Numbered from the stretch's first letter, positions 42,123 to 53,670 are shown. The stretch: DNA of 64,000 bases from Schistosoma haematobium (GCF_000699445.3 NC_067201.1:11339501-11403500); one strand, 5' to 3'. Translations and numbers: made by a program. Notes: generated from the sequence alone by a model not told the origin.

Positions 42123-42679
42123 GGGTTTAATTATTCATTGAAATACTACACTATTTAATTGAAAAGTATCAAATCAGGTCAACATTTTTCAACTGAATTA
42201 CTTAGATACATTATCATTTCAAAAATAATAATAATAATAATGAAAACAAGATTGAGTCAATTATCATTCTTAACTTATATTCTCACTTATACCAACAAAA
42301 AAACTGAATCCTAGAAAGAAAATCTTCACAATTACATTCATTTATTCATTCGTGCATTATGTCTCAAATTAATTTAGGCGGAAAGTTTTGAAATGCGTTT
42401 TTCTTGATTCATCTGCATCATTATTATTATTATTTGCATTTGTTTTATATATTGGAGTAAAACAAAACAAAACAAAAACGTTTAGCTAAATTATCTAATA
42501 AAGAAAAACAAAATCAGATAACAATTAGATACATTTAACAAGAATCAATAAACGAACTGTTTGTTTTTATATGTTGTTCCATCATTTTCTATACTCATTT
42601 GAAATGATTCATTATGAAGCTGTTTTTAATTACTATGGCTTACATGATATTATTCATTAGTAGAGAGTAAGTTTATTTT
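42123..42679. other. AT-rich spacer
   Basis: ATT/AAT simple tracts near 42225 and 42418. Nothing else recognised. Confidence 0.5.
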
Positions 42680-43184
42680 TCTTTGATTGAGATCATGAAC
42701 TGATTAATGTTAGACTACCGCTGAATACTTGGAAGCATTGGACAGCCGTTTTGTCCCAGTATGGGACTCCTCAGCAGTGCGGATCCACGATCCCGCTTGC
42801 GGGATTTCAAACCAGGGCCTTCAGTCTCACAGGCTCATATTTGACCTCTAGATAAGTGAGCTGGTTGGCATCCGACGGTGCTAATATCTAACCTCAACCA
42901 ATCGATGAAATTGTACGACCATCTTCCATTGTACTGAGGTAGATATTTGTCTCTACCCGACACGGATAAGCTCTACTGGTCACAGCTTCTCACTAGAACT
43001 TCGAAAATTCCCTCACGAAGGTAGTCACTAGTGAGTACATGGTAATTATCAGTATAGGGTTGTATAGATTATTGAGTTTTTGATTCGGATCATGGTGCCA
43101 GGTTCTCAATGCTGATCTAACATAAATCGGTTCATGATCTCAATCAAAAACCTAATAATCTCCACAACTCCATACTGAAAATAA
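42680..43184. mobile_element. Family A near-complete minus unit (42680-43093) with inverted 3' tip (43094-43184)
   Basis: The minus unit runs from the TTGAGATCATGAACTG 3' part through an intact core (GCACTG-CTGAGGA-GTCCC..GGGAC-AAAA) and the tRNA-like head to ACTAGTGAGTACATGG. It then enters the 3' end of a second unit (dimer junction). At 43094 it flips to plus at GTGCCAGGTTCTCAATG, two to three bases past the predicted cleavage site. Confidence 0.75.
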
Positions 43185-44211
43185 GTTTATTTGTTGATTG
43201 TTTAATTGCTCCGTCTTAATTAGGTTTCATGTTATCAAGTTGGGCACAATATTATCCTTGGATGTGTTGAACAGAATGTGCAGATCATCGTTTTTTCTCT
43301 TTTTCTAACCTTTATACTTAACTAAGAACATGTTAACTGATGTAAGATGACGGGAGCTACATGTGAAGGATGTTTGCCCATCTTCTTTTGTGTTATTGAA
43401 ATAGAGTTGTATACAAAGGAAACAATACAGTAGAAAATGTACATACAATCATAATGAATTGATCGCACGGATAGAATTGTGGATGATTATCTCAGATACT
43501 CAAAGAGTAAAGTAGTTTACATATGAAGTGGACATGAAATGGAATATTTTCACCTTTGATATTAAGTTATAAATACTGTAACCAAGTAGCTTTTCAAGCT
43601 AAATTACATTACTGGATTTACAAGAGAGTTTGTGTGATATCTTGAACTAAAGGCTACTTTTAATCATCTACTCCATCGAGATATATGACCAAGTATATTA
43701 CATTGAATTTGTAGTCCAAGGTGTAATAATGTTTAAGAATATGAGATTTGAAACAAATCTGAATAGATTCCAATACAAGTTTATCTTTAACGGAAACACA
43801 ATGTATACTGAAAACTATATAAATTGCAATGAAGTTGCATGAATAATAGTTGTGCAGGTCATATTACAAGAATATCTTTGTCCTTGTTAACTTCTTATCG
43901 CTTTGTAGTGAAGTCATAATGGAGTCAACAATCAAAGAAGCAAATGTATCCATATTTATTAATACTAAATTCATAATATCACTTATTATATCACAATGTG
44001 ACTTTGTCAAGCTATTTTCCGATGAAATTTTATACATAAGTAACTGAAAAAATAATACAACCAATTAAGTAAATGAGCTCTAATCTCGTATCCTCAAGTT
44101 TACTTTTAAGTAGATGACAATTAATCTTATAGAAAGCTTTGAGGTACGTTAAAAATACAAAAATAAAACTAGTTTCTGAAGACTAAAAGTGAATTTAACA
44201 GTCAAGGGTTA
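43185..44211. other. Spacer
   Basis: Two overlapping 65-codon frames at 43850-44064 on opposite strands have no recognisable domain. No supported gene. Confidence 0.45.
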
Positions 44212-44270
44212 TGGAGATTGCTGAGTTTTAATTGAGATTATGAACCGATTAATGTTAGAGTTCCATTAAA
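44212..44270 (-). mobile_element. Family A SINE 3' tip
   Basis: GAGTTTTAATTGAGATTATG and AACCGATTAATGTTAGA, immediately outside the left arm of the 1.08-kb inverted repeat. Confidence 0.5.
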
Positions 44271-44284
44271 ACTCAGTAGACATT

Positions 44285-45365
44285 AACCAAGCAAACATGG
44301 TTTTAGGGAGTACATTTTTGTTTGGTTGACCCTTTGTAATATGTTGGTACTAGTTTTGAAACCAAACACTTCTGTATAAACTTTCACAACTATCATGACT
44401 TTTAAGTAACATGAATAGTTCGTTATATTTTTGAAAATTGCTTTTGAAACAAATGACCCAGTTAAACAACTATTTACTTCAATTTTTCGTCTCATCTTCA
44501 TACTCATAATGAATATTTCTTCACAGTTTACTAAAATTAAATAATAAGTATTATAATTTGCATCACACACTGACCACTGATAAGAAGCAATTAAAAATTG
44601 AGATGCACTATTTAGATGTTTTGTCTTAAGACTGGACGCTTCAATAGTACAAATGATCGAATCTCTGGGGATCGAACTAGAAGTTTGTAGGACTCATTTC
44701 AATAAAATATTGTTAATAATTATATTTAGTTCCTTTTTTAAGTAGTAAATAATGATTAATATATTTATATGTAAGTAAAATTAAGATAATCAAATTTTAT
44801 GATTATTCCAATGTAAAATCCAATTAGATTCTTATAGATTCTTTGTTAGGTGAAACTGTGTTTGGATTTAGTTTTGCTTCAATGTTTAACGATACTGATT
44901 TTATGGTCCTTTAATGAAAATAATGAATAAGTATATTCAAATAGTAGAGAAATAAGACGTTTTTTTTTAAAGAACCATTATGTAAACAGTATATTCTTCA
45001 CAATTGATTGATCACTGGGTGGTGATCAATCTCATGCTTGTCTAGTCCTTATTAGTGCAGATCGAATGCTATCGATCATGTTGCAATGTGGCCACCAGTC
45101 TAGGTGACTCGACACTGCGGGCACTATGTATTGAGATTTAGATGGTGGTTGGAGGTAGTCAACAGGAAACCCTGGACCCGGGTTTCGTGCTACTTGGCAC
45201 TCGTCAGCAAGGTGTACCTGTAATCTTGAGGGAACTGGTGCTCCCTGGCGGATTTGATCTCGTGTCACCCAGCTTCACAGTCAGAGACGTTACCACTGAG
45301 CTATCCGAGCCGTGACTAACCTCAATTGTGATTACATCTCAGTGTTACAGGACGTCGGTCGCGGC
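44285..45365 (-). repeat. Left arm (1081 bp) of a near-identical inverted duplication
   Basis: Reverse complement of 48381-49459 with only a 2-bp length difference in a homopolymer (nine T versus seven A) found by eye. It contains a complete family B unit, an AT-rich 0.6-kb part, and the segment preceding the LINE endonuclease at 49.48 kb. The 95-codon frame it shares with the other arm starts with GTG and has no recognised domain. Confidence 0.9.
45170..45212 (-). ncRNA. Hammerhead ribozyme (family B), left-arm copy
   Basis: Exact reverse complement of the motif at 48534-48576: CCTTG/CAGGG stem I, CTGACGA, GTGC/GCAC stem II, GAAA, ACCC/GGGT stem III, GTC cleavage triplet. Confidence 0.65.
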
Positions 45366-45469
45366 ATACTCTTCATTCATAATATATGACATTTTAAAGT
45401 AATAAATAATGCACACAATATGAGTTTTGTTGATCTTTTCTTCATTTAAATAAATGAGAATCTTCTCAG

Positions 45470-45698
45470 TTGAATTTCCGAGTCGATCTAAGCTAGTTCA
45501 TCAGTCAAGTCCAGACCGGAGGTTTTGGGTTGTAGTCCCACTTGCGGAATCATGAATACACAATGCTGAGGAGTCTCATACTGAGATGAAATGACTGTCT
45601 AATGTTTCCATGTTATTATTGATGGTCTGGCTTAGACCGACTTGTGAATTCAACTGTGAAAATACTACAGTCTTCATAAATTCTCATACTGATAAACG
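45470..45698. mobile_element. Family A pair, diverged (minus tip 45470-45505, plus 45510-45698)
   Basis: A short minus 3' tip (GTTGAATTTCCGAGTCGATC) faces a plus unit with box B-like GGGTTGTAGTCCC, CAATGCTGAGGAGTCTC, GAGATGAAATGAC and the 3' part GACTTGTGAATTCAAC. Confidence 0.6.
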
Positions 45699-45809
45699 GG
45701 AATCATTCCTACAGTTTCAAGTATTGATAATTATATTTTGCACATAATTAAATAAATTCTAAAAAAATTTTATATTAAAGACATTTTAATGATAATTCCT
45801 AAGTTACTT

Positions 45810-46310
45810 ACTTACTTACGTCTGTTACGCCCACCAGCATTTTCCATCTAAATATATCCTGAGTAATCCTTTCCAGTTCCTTCCAGTTGCTATTCATCCT
45901 CTTCATATCTGCTTCCAATTCTCCACTCAGTGTGTTACTTGATCTTCCTCTTTTCCGCTTTTCTTCAGGATTCTAAGTTAGGGCTTGACTCGTGATGCAG
46001 TTTGATGATTTCCTCAATGTATGTCCTATCCACTTCCAACATGTATTCTTAAATTCATCTTCAGATGGAAGCTGGCTTGTTCTTTCCCACAAAAGGCTGT
46101 TGTGATGGTATCCGGTCAACAGATATTGAATATCTTACATAGAAAACTGTTTATAAATACTTGTACGTTTTTGATGATGGTTGTAGTGGTTCTCCACGTT
46201 TCAGCTCCATACAGTAGGACTGTCTTGACGTTTGTATTGAGGATTCTGACTTTGATATTGGTTGACAGTCGTTTTGAGTTCCATATATTCTTCAACTGTA
46301 TATAATCCTA
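45810..46310 (-). pseudogene. RTE-type LINE 3' end, decayed
   Basis: Minus-strand match to the last ~500 bp of the element at 40979-42122 (WNSKR-like, GAETWRTTT, WKGTSQLPSE-type region, then terminal GGGCGTAACAGACGTAAGTAAG). Numerous stops and shifts. Bases 46007-46286 are 278/280 identical to 56420-56699, while the flanks are far more diverged. Confidence 0.75.
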
Positions 46311-46496
46311 CATTAATATTATCGTCATACATTTCATAATTACTTCATCATTGTTTTTTTTATTATTGCTGTGAATTTTATAATTTCATATTCTCAATTA
46401 ATAAAAATTTGTACATGCTCTTTATGGTTAAATAGGCAATAATCCCTTTTTTTCTGTCTCATCTGTTTGGCTCCTAATTAAGCTGAACTAAAAGTG

Positions 46497-46775
46497 TGAT
46501 GTATGCTACTTATATCAACATAGCTTGTATATAACGCTAGTCAGGAATAGAATGTCTGGCAGCAGAAGGTCAAGAAGATCGAGGAGAAAAGATCGGTCAC
46601 AGAAAGCGATTGGCAGAGAAACACAGAAACAATGAGTTCTGAGACAATTATTGAGCACTTCGCAAATGAAGTATTTGCTGTATGGTTCTCAGATTTTAGT
46701 AGGACGTTCTGTAATTTTTCGTTCAAATACATTCGACTGTCCCCACTTCTGTTGTTGTTCACTACAGTAAGAATA
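46497..46775 (-). repeat. Family C interspersed repeat
   Basis: Minus-strand copy. Terminal region GTGATGTATGCTACTTATAT, body with TCTGGCAGCAGAAGGTCAAG, start near GTTGTTGTTCACTACAGTAA. Longest well-preserved member. Confidence 0.65.
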
Positions 46776-46805
46776 AGTGAAGTAAGTAAAAATATATTTA
46801 TTGAG

Positions 46806-47290
46806 ATGTTAGATGGTTGTAGGTAGTTAACAGTAACCCCGGGGTTTGCTTAAATTTGGTGTTGATTGTCACTGAGAAGCTAGACGTACCTAAAATCATG
46901 AGAAAACTAATGATCCCTATTTCATTTAGACAAGATTTATTGTCTGAGACGTAATCAGTTATAGATTTTGGTTGCAACTAACCTTACATAGAACTGATGT
47001 ATTCACATATGATTGATCGATAGACAGTGGCCAATGCTACATTTATCTAGTGTTTCAAGCATTGTTGGAATTCTATTAATCAAAATGCTGTGTGATCACT
47101 GGTCTAAACAACTTAATTTCTCAAACAGGTCATCAGTTCCTCTAGAATATGACTTGCTTACAAGTCCCGACTAGCATGAAACCGTTGTCCATGGTTTTCT
47201 CCTTACTGCCCACAACCACATAACATCTCAACATAGTGCACGTAATATCGAGTCACTTCAATTAGTGACCACACTGAAACTAGTTTAATG
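46806..47290. mobile_element. Family B pieces, diverged (minus 46806-46975, plus 47030-47290)
   Basis: Minus piece: GATGGTTGTAGGTAGTTAAC to GTCTGAGACGTAATCA. Plus piece includes TTGCTTACAAGTCCCGACTA, GCATGAAACCG and GAGTCACTTCAATTAGTGAC. Both cores are mutated (CTTACAAG). A head-to-head layout like the other pairs. Confidence 0.55.
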
Positions 47291-47423
47291 TTTGGAGGAC
47301 TAACTATTGATTATTACTCAGTAGTCACTCAATGGTAACATTGTTGATTGTCAGTTGAACGAATTAGTAGCATGGACGTCACACACAGAATCCCATTTAT
47401 GAAACACTCTTTCAGAAACCCAG

Positions 47424-47448
47424 TGTATATATATATATATATATATAG
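47424..47448. repeat. (TA)n microsatellite
   Basis: Twelve or so TA units inside the spacer of the large inverted duplication. Confidence 0.9.
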
Positions 47449-48204
47449 AAGTTTTAAAGTATATGGAATGAAATGAAATCGTTTTATTCGACGTTATATA
47501 TTATTTCTTCAGGAAGAATATTCAAAATTATTAGTTAGATAAAACCACAAAAACTCAGAAAACACTGAACGTGATATTTGTCCTAAATCACAAAACTTAA
47601 GGATTGTATATACATAACACATTGAAGTAGACAGATTGAGCTTTTGAAAAGTTATCTTTAAACCATATAAATCCCTCAATAAAACACCTAAATAAGTATG
47701 AATTTTTAATTTGATGTTATTACTGTTTTAGGAAAGTAAGTTTATGTACAAGAGAGTAAAACTCTAAGATAATAGATGATCTAAAGTCTATGAATGATCA
47801 CCAGCTAGCAACTGAAATTCAACTTCTTTGCACTTTTTCTAATCACTTAATAGTCAGTACTGTTATGTATTCAAAGTAAAAGATATAAAATAATGTTCCT
47901 TTACAGAAAAGTGATTTTTTTCTTGTTTCCAATAATTACTAAGAAAAAAACTAATATGACAAGTCGATTTATGTGCGACCTTGAAAAATAAGACTTAAAT
48001 AAATTATGAAGTAACCAATCAAAAAAAAAAACTAAGGTTAGTGTTAGAATTATAGATTTTTAGTCTCTATGATTATCCTTCAATGTACGTTTGTAAAAAA
48101 CAAAAAAAGTAATTTACGGTAGTCTTAGTGGTCTTGTGTTCATCAATTATAGCTGATAAAATCGAGTAATAGAGATTGTTATATAGGTACATATAAGAAT
48201 ATAC

Positions 48205-48391
48205 TGTGATTAGATGGTGGTTGGAGGTAGTCAACAGGAAACCCTGGACCCGGGTTTCGTGCTACTTGGCACTCATCAGCAAGGTGTACCTGTAATCTTA
48301 AGGGAACTGGTGCTCCCTGGCGGATTCGACCTCGTGTCACCCAGCTTCACAGTCAGAGACGTTACCACTGAGCTATCCGAGCCGCGACCGA
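48205..48391 (-). mobile_element. Family B SINE, minus member of a head-to-head pair
   Basis: Complete short unit on the minus strand: tRNA-like head (GGCTCGGATAGCTCAGTGG), CCAGGGAGCACCAGTTCCC, hammerhead, and GTTGACTACCTCCAACCACC. It is nearly identical to the plus unit at 48420-48606 and overlaps the outer edge of the right arm (48381). Confidence 0.8.
48242..48284 (-). ncRNA. Hammerhead ribozyme (family B) with canonical CTGATGA core
   Basis: CCTTG/CAGGG stem I, CTGATGA, GTGC/GCAC stem II with CAAGTA loop, GAAA, ACCC/GGGT stem III with GTC. All conserved core bases are present, and the variable core position is T here versus C in the neighbouring copy. Confidence 0.7.
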
Positions 48392-48419
48392 CGTCCTGTA
48401 ACACTGAGATGTAATCACA

Positions 48420-48760
48420 ATTGAGGTTAGTCACGGCTCGGATAGCTCAGTGGTAACGTCTCTGACTGTGAAGCTGGGTGACACGAGATCAAATCCGCCA
48501 GGGAGCACCAGTTCCCTCAAGATTACAGGTACACCTTGCTGACGAGTGCCAAGTAGCACGAAACCCGGGTCCAGGGTTTCCTGTTGACTACCTCCAACCA
48601 CCATCTAAATCTCAATACATAGTGCCCGCAGTGTCGAGTCACCTAGACTGGTGGCCACATTGCAACATGATCGATAGCATTCGATCTGCACTAATAAGGA
48701 CTAGACAAGCATGAGATTGATCACCACCCAGTGATCAATCAATTGTGAAGAATATACTGT
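48420..48760 (+). mobile_element. Family B SINE, full length
   Basis: tRNA-like head (GGCTCGGATAGCTCAGTGG; GACACGAGATCAAATCC as box B-like), CCAGGGAGCACCAGTTCCC, hammerhead 48534-48576, GTTGACTACCTCCAACCACC, then GAGTCACCTAGACTGGTGGC and the self-complementary GATCACCACCCAGTGATC at its 3' end. Best reference copy of this family in the window. Confidence 0.85.
48534..48576 (+). ncRNA. Hammerhead ribozyme (family B)
   Basis: CCTTG (48534-48538) pairs with CAGGG (48572-48576), with one G-T pair. CTGACGA at 48539-48545, GTGC...GCAC stem II, GAAA at 48560-48563, ACCC/GGGT stem III, predicted cleavage after GTC at 48571. The flanking ACAGG and CCTGT can extend stem I. Compact type I hammerhead with loopless stem III, like Smα but with different stems. 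Confidence 0.7.
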
Positions 48761-49439
48761 TTACATAATGGTTCTTTAAAAAAACGTCTTATTTCTCTAC
48801 TATTTGAATATACTTATTCATTATTTTCATTAAAGGACCATAAAATCAGTATCGTTAAACATTGAAGCAAAACTAAATCCAAACACAGTTTCACCTAACA
48901 AAGAATCTATAAGAATCTAATTGGATTTTACATTGGAATAATCATAAAATTTGATTATCTTAATTTTACTTACATATAAATATATTAATCATTATTTACT
49001 ACTTAAAAAAGGAACTAAATATAATTATTAACAATATTTTATTGAAATGAGTCCTACAAACTTCTAGTTCGATCCCCAGAGATTCGATCATTTGTACTAT
49101 TGAAGCGTCCAGTCTTAAGACAAAACATCTAAATAGTGCATCTCAATTTTTAATTGCTTCTTATCAGTGGTCAGTGTGTGATGCAAATTATAATACTTAT
49201 TATTTAATTTTAGTAAACTGTGAAGAAATATTCATTATGAGTATGAAGATGAGACGAAAAATTGAAGTAAATAGTTGTTTAACTGGGTCATTTGTTTCAA
49301 AAGCAATTTTCAAAAATATAACGAACTATTCATGTTACTTAAAAGTCATGATAGTTGTGAAAGTTTATACAGAAGTGTTTGGTTTCAAAACTAGTACCAA
49401 CATATTACAAAGGGTCAACCAAACAAAAATGTACTCCCT

Positions 49440-50560
49440 AAAACCATGTTTGCTTGGTTTTGTGAGTACAACAGAACCTTAGTTTTACCAGCCAGGCCTT
49501 CTTTCATATTTGTCACTGAAACATGGTGCTCTCATGTAGTGTCTGATTTAGAATTAAATATCCGAAATTACTGACTCTATCGCTGTAACAGAAAAACTAA
49601 GCTAGAGCATGGTTGTCTTATATATGCTTTGGATCCCCTAACAACTGATAAAGTTGAATATAGTGTCCTGAGTAGTTTACCTGAATTGTTCTACATATCA
49701 GTCATTACTCTGAATCACAATCTACTCCTAAGTTATATATACAGAGCACCTGATAGTTCGAATAATGTGAATGATCTTATTATCAATGCATTTATACATG
49801 CATCTGCTTTAAACTGCAATGCGAAGGTTATTACAGATTTCAATTACCCTGGCAAAAACTGGAACACCGGTAGTTGTCAGTCATTTAATCATGGAGTCTT
49901 AGAAACAACATGCACTGCTGGTCACAGTGGGTATACAATGAATTTGAAAGCAATGGCCATAAAATAGGCGTTGATGTTCCCCTACTAGTCCGCCATGTAA
50001 CCATCCATTGCAAAATGCTAGCCAATATACAGATTATAGGCATGCTGATTGGGACGTCCTGTACCTCTTGGTAAGATCCTCAGAATGAGATACCTTCTTT
50101 CAAGTAATAGTCTCGCACTTGCCATGAACACATCCCGTCTGATCGCCAACTCTCATTTAGATTCCTACTCACCTCTCAAAACGTACTGATTTAGTTTATA
50201 CGAATTAAATATTGTAATAAATGAAGACGCCTCCAGAAACGCCACTTTAATTTAAAAGATTTCATGGCAGTCGCACAAGTAACTATAATTTTTAACCAGA
50301 CTAGAGAAAAACATGGGTTAAAACCCACAAATGAGTATTTGTTACACGGTCGAAAACCCTCTGCCTGTTAAGATTAATCCTTGCTTTAGCCACGTACACC
50401 AAATATTCAAAATTAACTCTAACTTGTCAGATGCTGTCTCTGTCAAAATTGGTGTAATACTTGATGGCATCTTAGGTTGTTTTCTATTTTTAGTTTGAAT
50501 AAATGATATTTGCGATTGCTTCTGTATGAGCAAATATTCTATTTGCAGATTATCTTATAA
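49440..50560 (+). pseudogene. CR1/jockey-like LINE remnant (endonuclease and RT pieces)
   Basis: In successive frames: PSFIFVTETWCS (endonuclease start, near 49500), then LLLSYIYRAPDSSNNVNDL and KVITDFNYPGKNWNTGS at about 49735-49880, the [G]DFN-Y-P-G-x-x-W signature of APE-type endonucleases with the Gly lost. Around 50440-50510 VKIGVILDGILGCFLFLV then INDICD matches a decayed RT block (G-x-x-QGS-x-LGP-x-L-F-x-x-x-INDI). Many stops and shifts. The clade is tentative (SR1-like). Confidence 0.65.
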
Positions 50561-51453
50561 TGAAGCAATTCAAGATGCGGAAACTGCTGGTTACCACATT
50601 CGTAACTTTTCTTCATTTGTAAAACAATCTCATTTTAAATCTTTTCTCTATTTGAATTACACCATTGGTGAATTTTCCAGACTCTGTGATAATTTATCAC
50701 AATGTTTTCATGAAACAAAATCACTCCCATCCATTGTTTTATGAATCGATTCTTACTTTTCCTCTGTAAATGCCCTGGTTGTGCTTGCACCTGTATGTAT
50801 ACCTTGTTTCACAAGTGAGATTATAAGAACTTTAGATGTTTATTAGTTTTTGCTACCGAGTCCAACAAGTAAACCTCCCTACTTGTTGTTACTGTGCATT
50901 TACACCGTTCCTGAAAACCTCAACTAGTCTGAATAATATCTAACCCGAACAGTAGATCATAAAATAACCTGGCATATTTATTATGATAGACTCGACTGAC
51001 CAGTCGTAGTAATTATTACTTTTATTGTCCCGTCCTCTCTTTTTCTATTTTATTTTCCCTGGTTGTAGATGACTATAATCAATTTGTTATGACGCAGCAA
51101 ATGACCTTCATACACCAACGGGATGTCCAGTTAAAAAATTAATATTTTCTGCAATATGTGTGGAGAATGCACCAACTAAAGAAATTCTAAACTGGATAAC
51201 TACAAGCAATCTGATGTCACATATGTCCTCTACATTCAATATAACTATCTTTTCCAAGATGACCATGCCTATGAACTGGCATGAATTCCGTAAATATTAT
51301 ATTCAGAATATATTATTTTTAATTAAGTCGTTGACGGAGTTGTAAATTGTCATTATTGGAAAATCCCGAACTATGTCGAAACCTAGTTGCTTGCTTTTCA
51401 TTTCATTGCTTTCTACTGATAAGATTTTCTGTCTTTTAAAACCTGTTAATTTG
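50561..51453. other. Possible LINE 3' remainder and spacer
   Basis: No conserved motif visible. The plus-strand frame at 50526-50744 follows the LINE block but shows no clear RT motif. Confidence 0.35.
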
Positions 51454-51607
51454 AGGGCATATCGCGGATGCGCATTGCTGAGGAGTCCCACAATAGAACG
51501 AAACGGTCGTCCAGTGCTTCCAGGTTTTTTATAGTGGTCTAGCTTTAATTGATTCATAAACTCAACTATTAAATTACTATAGTATCCACAAAACCCCTTT
51601 CTGGATA
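51454..51607 (+). mobile_element. Family A SINE, 5'-truncated before the hammerhead
   Basis: Starts ATATCGCGGATGCGCATTGC, core CTGAGGA, GTCCC...AGAACGAAACGGTC, CAGTGC, 3' part to AAAACCCCTTTCTGGAT. Stem I has one G-T pair and stem II is weakened. Confidence 0.75.
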
Positions 51608-52011
51608 TACTTAGTCGTTGATTACATCAATTTAGGAGACTGAAAATACCTTAGAATGTACAATCATTATTAAATCACTTATAATTGATATTTAATATCC
51701 TGATGAGAAAATAAGTACAGTTTTCGTTAGAAAGTGTTATCTCGAGAATATAATATTTTTTCCCAGTTCTTCCAAACCCTCATAGTTTGTCGATTTCGAT
51801 TCAATGTTTTACGTCAAACATATTTCAGTGACATGCATAGATTGATTTATTCCCGTTAATTCAAGGAGAATTCGACTTATTTCGTTTGAATAACATACCA
51901 TTGTGATAAATGTGACAAAAAGTACCAGGAAAAAATTAGCAAGCTACTAATCAATCATTCTAAATTATTGATGTTTATAAACAAGACTAAATTGTAAAAA
52001 TCAGGGTAAAA

Positions 52012-52075
52012 GCAATGGAATTCAAGATGTGCATTTAATCTTATTTGAGATTCGTCAGCATAGTGTATGTCTAGT
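52012..52075 (-). mobile_element. Smα-like remnant
   Basis: CAATGGAATTCAAGATGTGC, TTATTTGAGATTCGTCAGCA. On the minus strand the CTGACGAATCTC core strand is recognisable, and the rest is decayed. Confidence 0.45.
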
Positions 52076-52096
52076 AATAAAGTGACTTATTAATAT

Positions 52097-52385
52097 TGTG
52101 GTGTGTGCTACTTATATTGACATAAGTAGTATATGATGTTAATCGTGAAAAGAAGGTCTGGCAACAGAGAGACAAGAGGATCGAATAGTAAGGAATGGAA
52201 ACAAAATGCAATTTGTATGAAAATGCAAGAACAATGTAGTCTGAGTCATTTTAAGACAATTGGTGGACATTTTGCAAATTAAGCATTTACTTTATGATTG
52301 TTAGATTTTAGTAACAAGTCCTGTAATTTAGTGTTGAATACATTCGGTTGTCCCCACTGGTGTTCTTGTTCACTACAATATGATT
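52097..52385 (-). repeat. Family C interspersed repeat
   Basis: Terminal inverted repeat CTACTTATATTGACATAAGTAG in two 8-bp arms (CTACTTAT/ATAAGTAG), then TCTGGCAACAGAGAGACAAG and GTCCCCACTGGTGTTCTTG. The hairpin pairing is kept although its sequence differs from other copies. Confidence 0.65.
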
Positions 52386-52822
52386 AACTAATAATAGTAT
52401 TAATTGAGAAAGCAAACCTTAATTTCACTTTAAACTCATTCTACAATTAAAATAGTTAAATAAGCTCAGTTACAAACAATAAGTTAATAACTTTTCATAC
52501 AAAAGCAAACCTCAGAATGATGTACATGTATAATAGGAAACATTATTATTATTATTAGCTTTATTCAATATTCTATTTTTCATAGAATATAGAATCCTCA
52601 ACACAAATTATTTCATCAGGTTTCCTTTCCTTATTTCTTGACCAATCCTGACAATCAATATTGAGTGATTGTGAATTAGATGTTAGTAGTTCAAGAATCG
52701 ACATATAAATAATGTACATTCTTTTCGTCGCACATTGCCAGAAACCACAATGTCTTTGATTGTGTTTATTCTAACTTGTACATCGAAAAGTCGTGAACTT
52801 TTCACAAACTCACCTGATTAGG

Positions 52823-53338
52823 TGTTATATCCCCATAAGAATAATGAGTGGTAACTTTTGGGATCCATTTATGGACCAATACTATGAGTATATTGTTATC
52901 GCATCATTGTTATGTAAATAAACTGTTCATATTCATGTCGCTCTTATTATAAGCCTTAATTTGACCCATAGACTATTACTATACAATTTACCATTCTTGA
53001 GTTATGGCCTGTCTATTAATTACTATCTCCCTCACTCACAGCCACTTTTGGCCAAATATTGTACAAATGTTATTTTCTATTTTATGGTACATTGTGGTCG
53101 GTTTAATTGGTATATAAACCCCGTATGTTTGAAACAAATGATTCATATTACAGAGGCTGAGATTGTTGTTCTGGACTCAACTGGCTGGGCTAGACAGGGA
53201 AGCAGGACCAATCAGGACTCTAGGTTGCTCGCACGTGTTTTATGCGTCACTGGTTCGACCAATAATTCGCTGCTCTCTGATCGGCTGTATCGTTACGTTA
53301 TACAATAAACAGGGCACGCAGGCTCACAAGTTATAACA
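52823..53338 (+). mobile_element. Likely solo LTR (516 bp)
   Basis: Begins TGTTATATCCCC and ends AGTTATAACA, giving TG...CA ends with a short inverted repeat. It contains a promoter-like TATATAAACCCCGTATG and an AATAAA-type string (ACAATAAACAGGG) near the end. Flanks TTAGG and ATAGG are a possible 5-bp target duplication with one difference. The surrounding repeat F is continuous without it at 21330-21530. No internal retroelement ORF adjoins it. A 115-codon frame inside lacks recognisable domains. Confidence 0.6.
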
Positions 53339-53601
53339 ATAGGTTATGCAGATAATTGGCATAATGATCTGCTGAAACAAATAAAAAACAGACAACTTGT
53401 TGAAATATCTAAATTTCAGGAACAGGTTACTCAGATATTCAAGTTGGTTGCCTATACATCAGTGAAATATTATAAACAAAAAGATTGTTATACAACTATT
53501 CGTTAATATTAGGACGAGAAGTTTCATATAAATTGGACACTGAGTGTAAAGAAGACATAAAAAGTGAAAATTATATTTGATATAATCTCAGTAATTGAAA
53601 T

Positions 53602-53660
53602 TTATATAATTCCAACGTTTCGTCCAGCAAACTTGTCTGAACTTCTTCAGTGTAATAATC
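53602..53660 (-). ncRNA. Penelope-type hammerhead-like motif
   Basis: Minus-strand CTGAAGA, stem II from GTTCAGACAAG to GCTGGAC (weaker than at 12058), CGAAACGTTGG, then TATATAAATTTC. Same layout as 12048-12105. Confidence 0.45.
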
Positions 53661-53670
53661 ATAACTATCT

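Larger units (their letters stand above)
48381..49459 (+). repeat. Right arm (1079 bp) of the near-identical inverted duplication
   Basis: Partner of 44285-45365. Outer boundary at 49459 lies just before the decayed LINE endonuclease (TGCTTGGT|TTTGTGAG). Inner boundary at 48381 lies inside the tRNA-like head of the extra minus-strand family B unit. Confidence 0.9.

Noticed and set aside
44283..49482. Identical 78- and 95-residue open frames repeated at 45 kb and 48.5-49.2 kb
   Set aside because: The identity comes from the 1.08-kb inverted duplication. The 78-residue frame lies in family B, and the 95-residue frame starts with GTG and has no recognisable domain.
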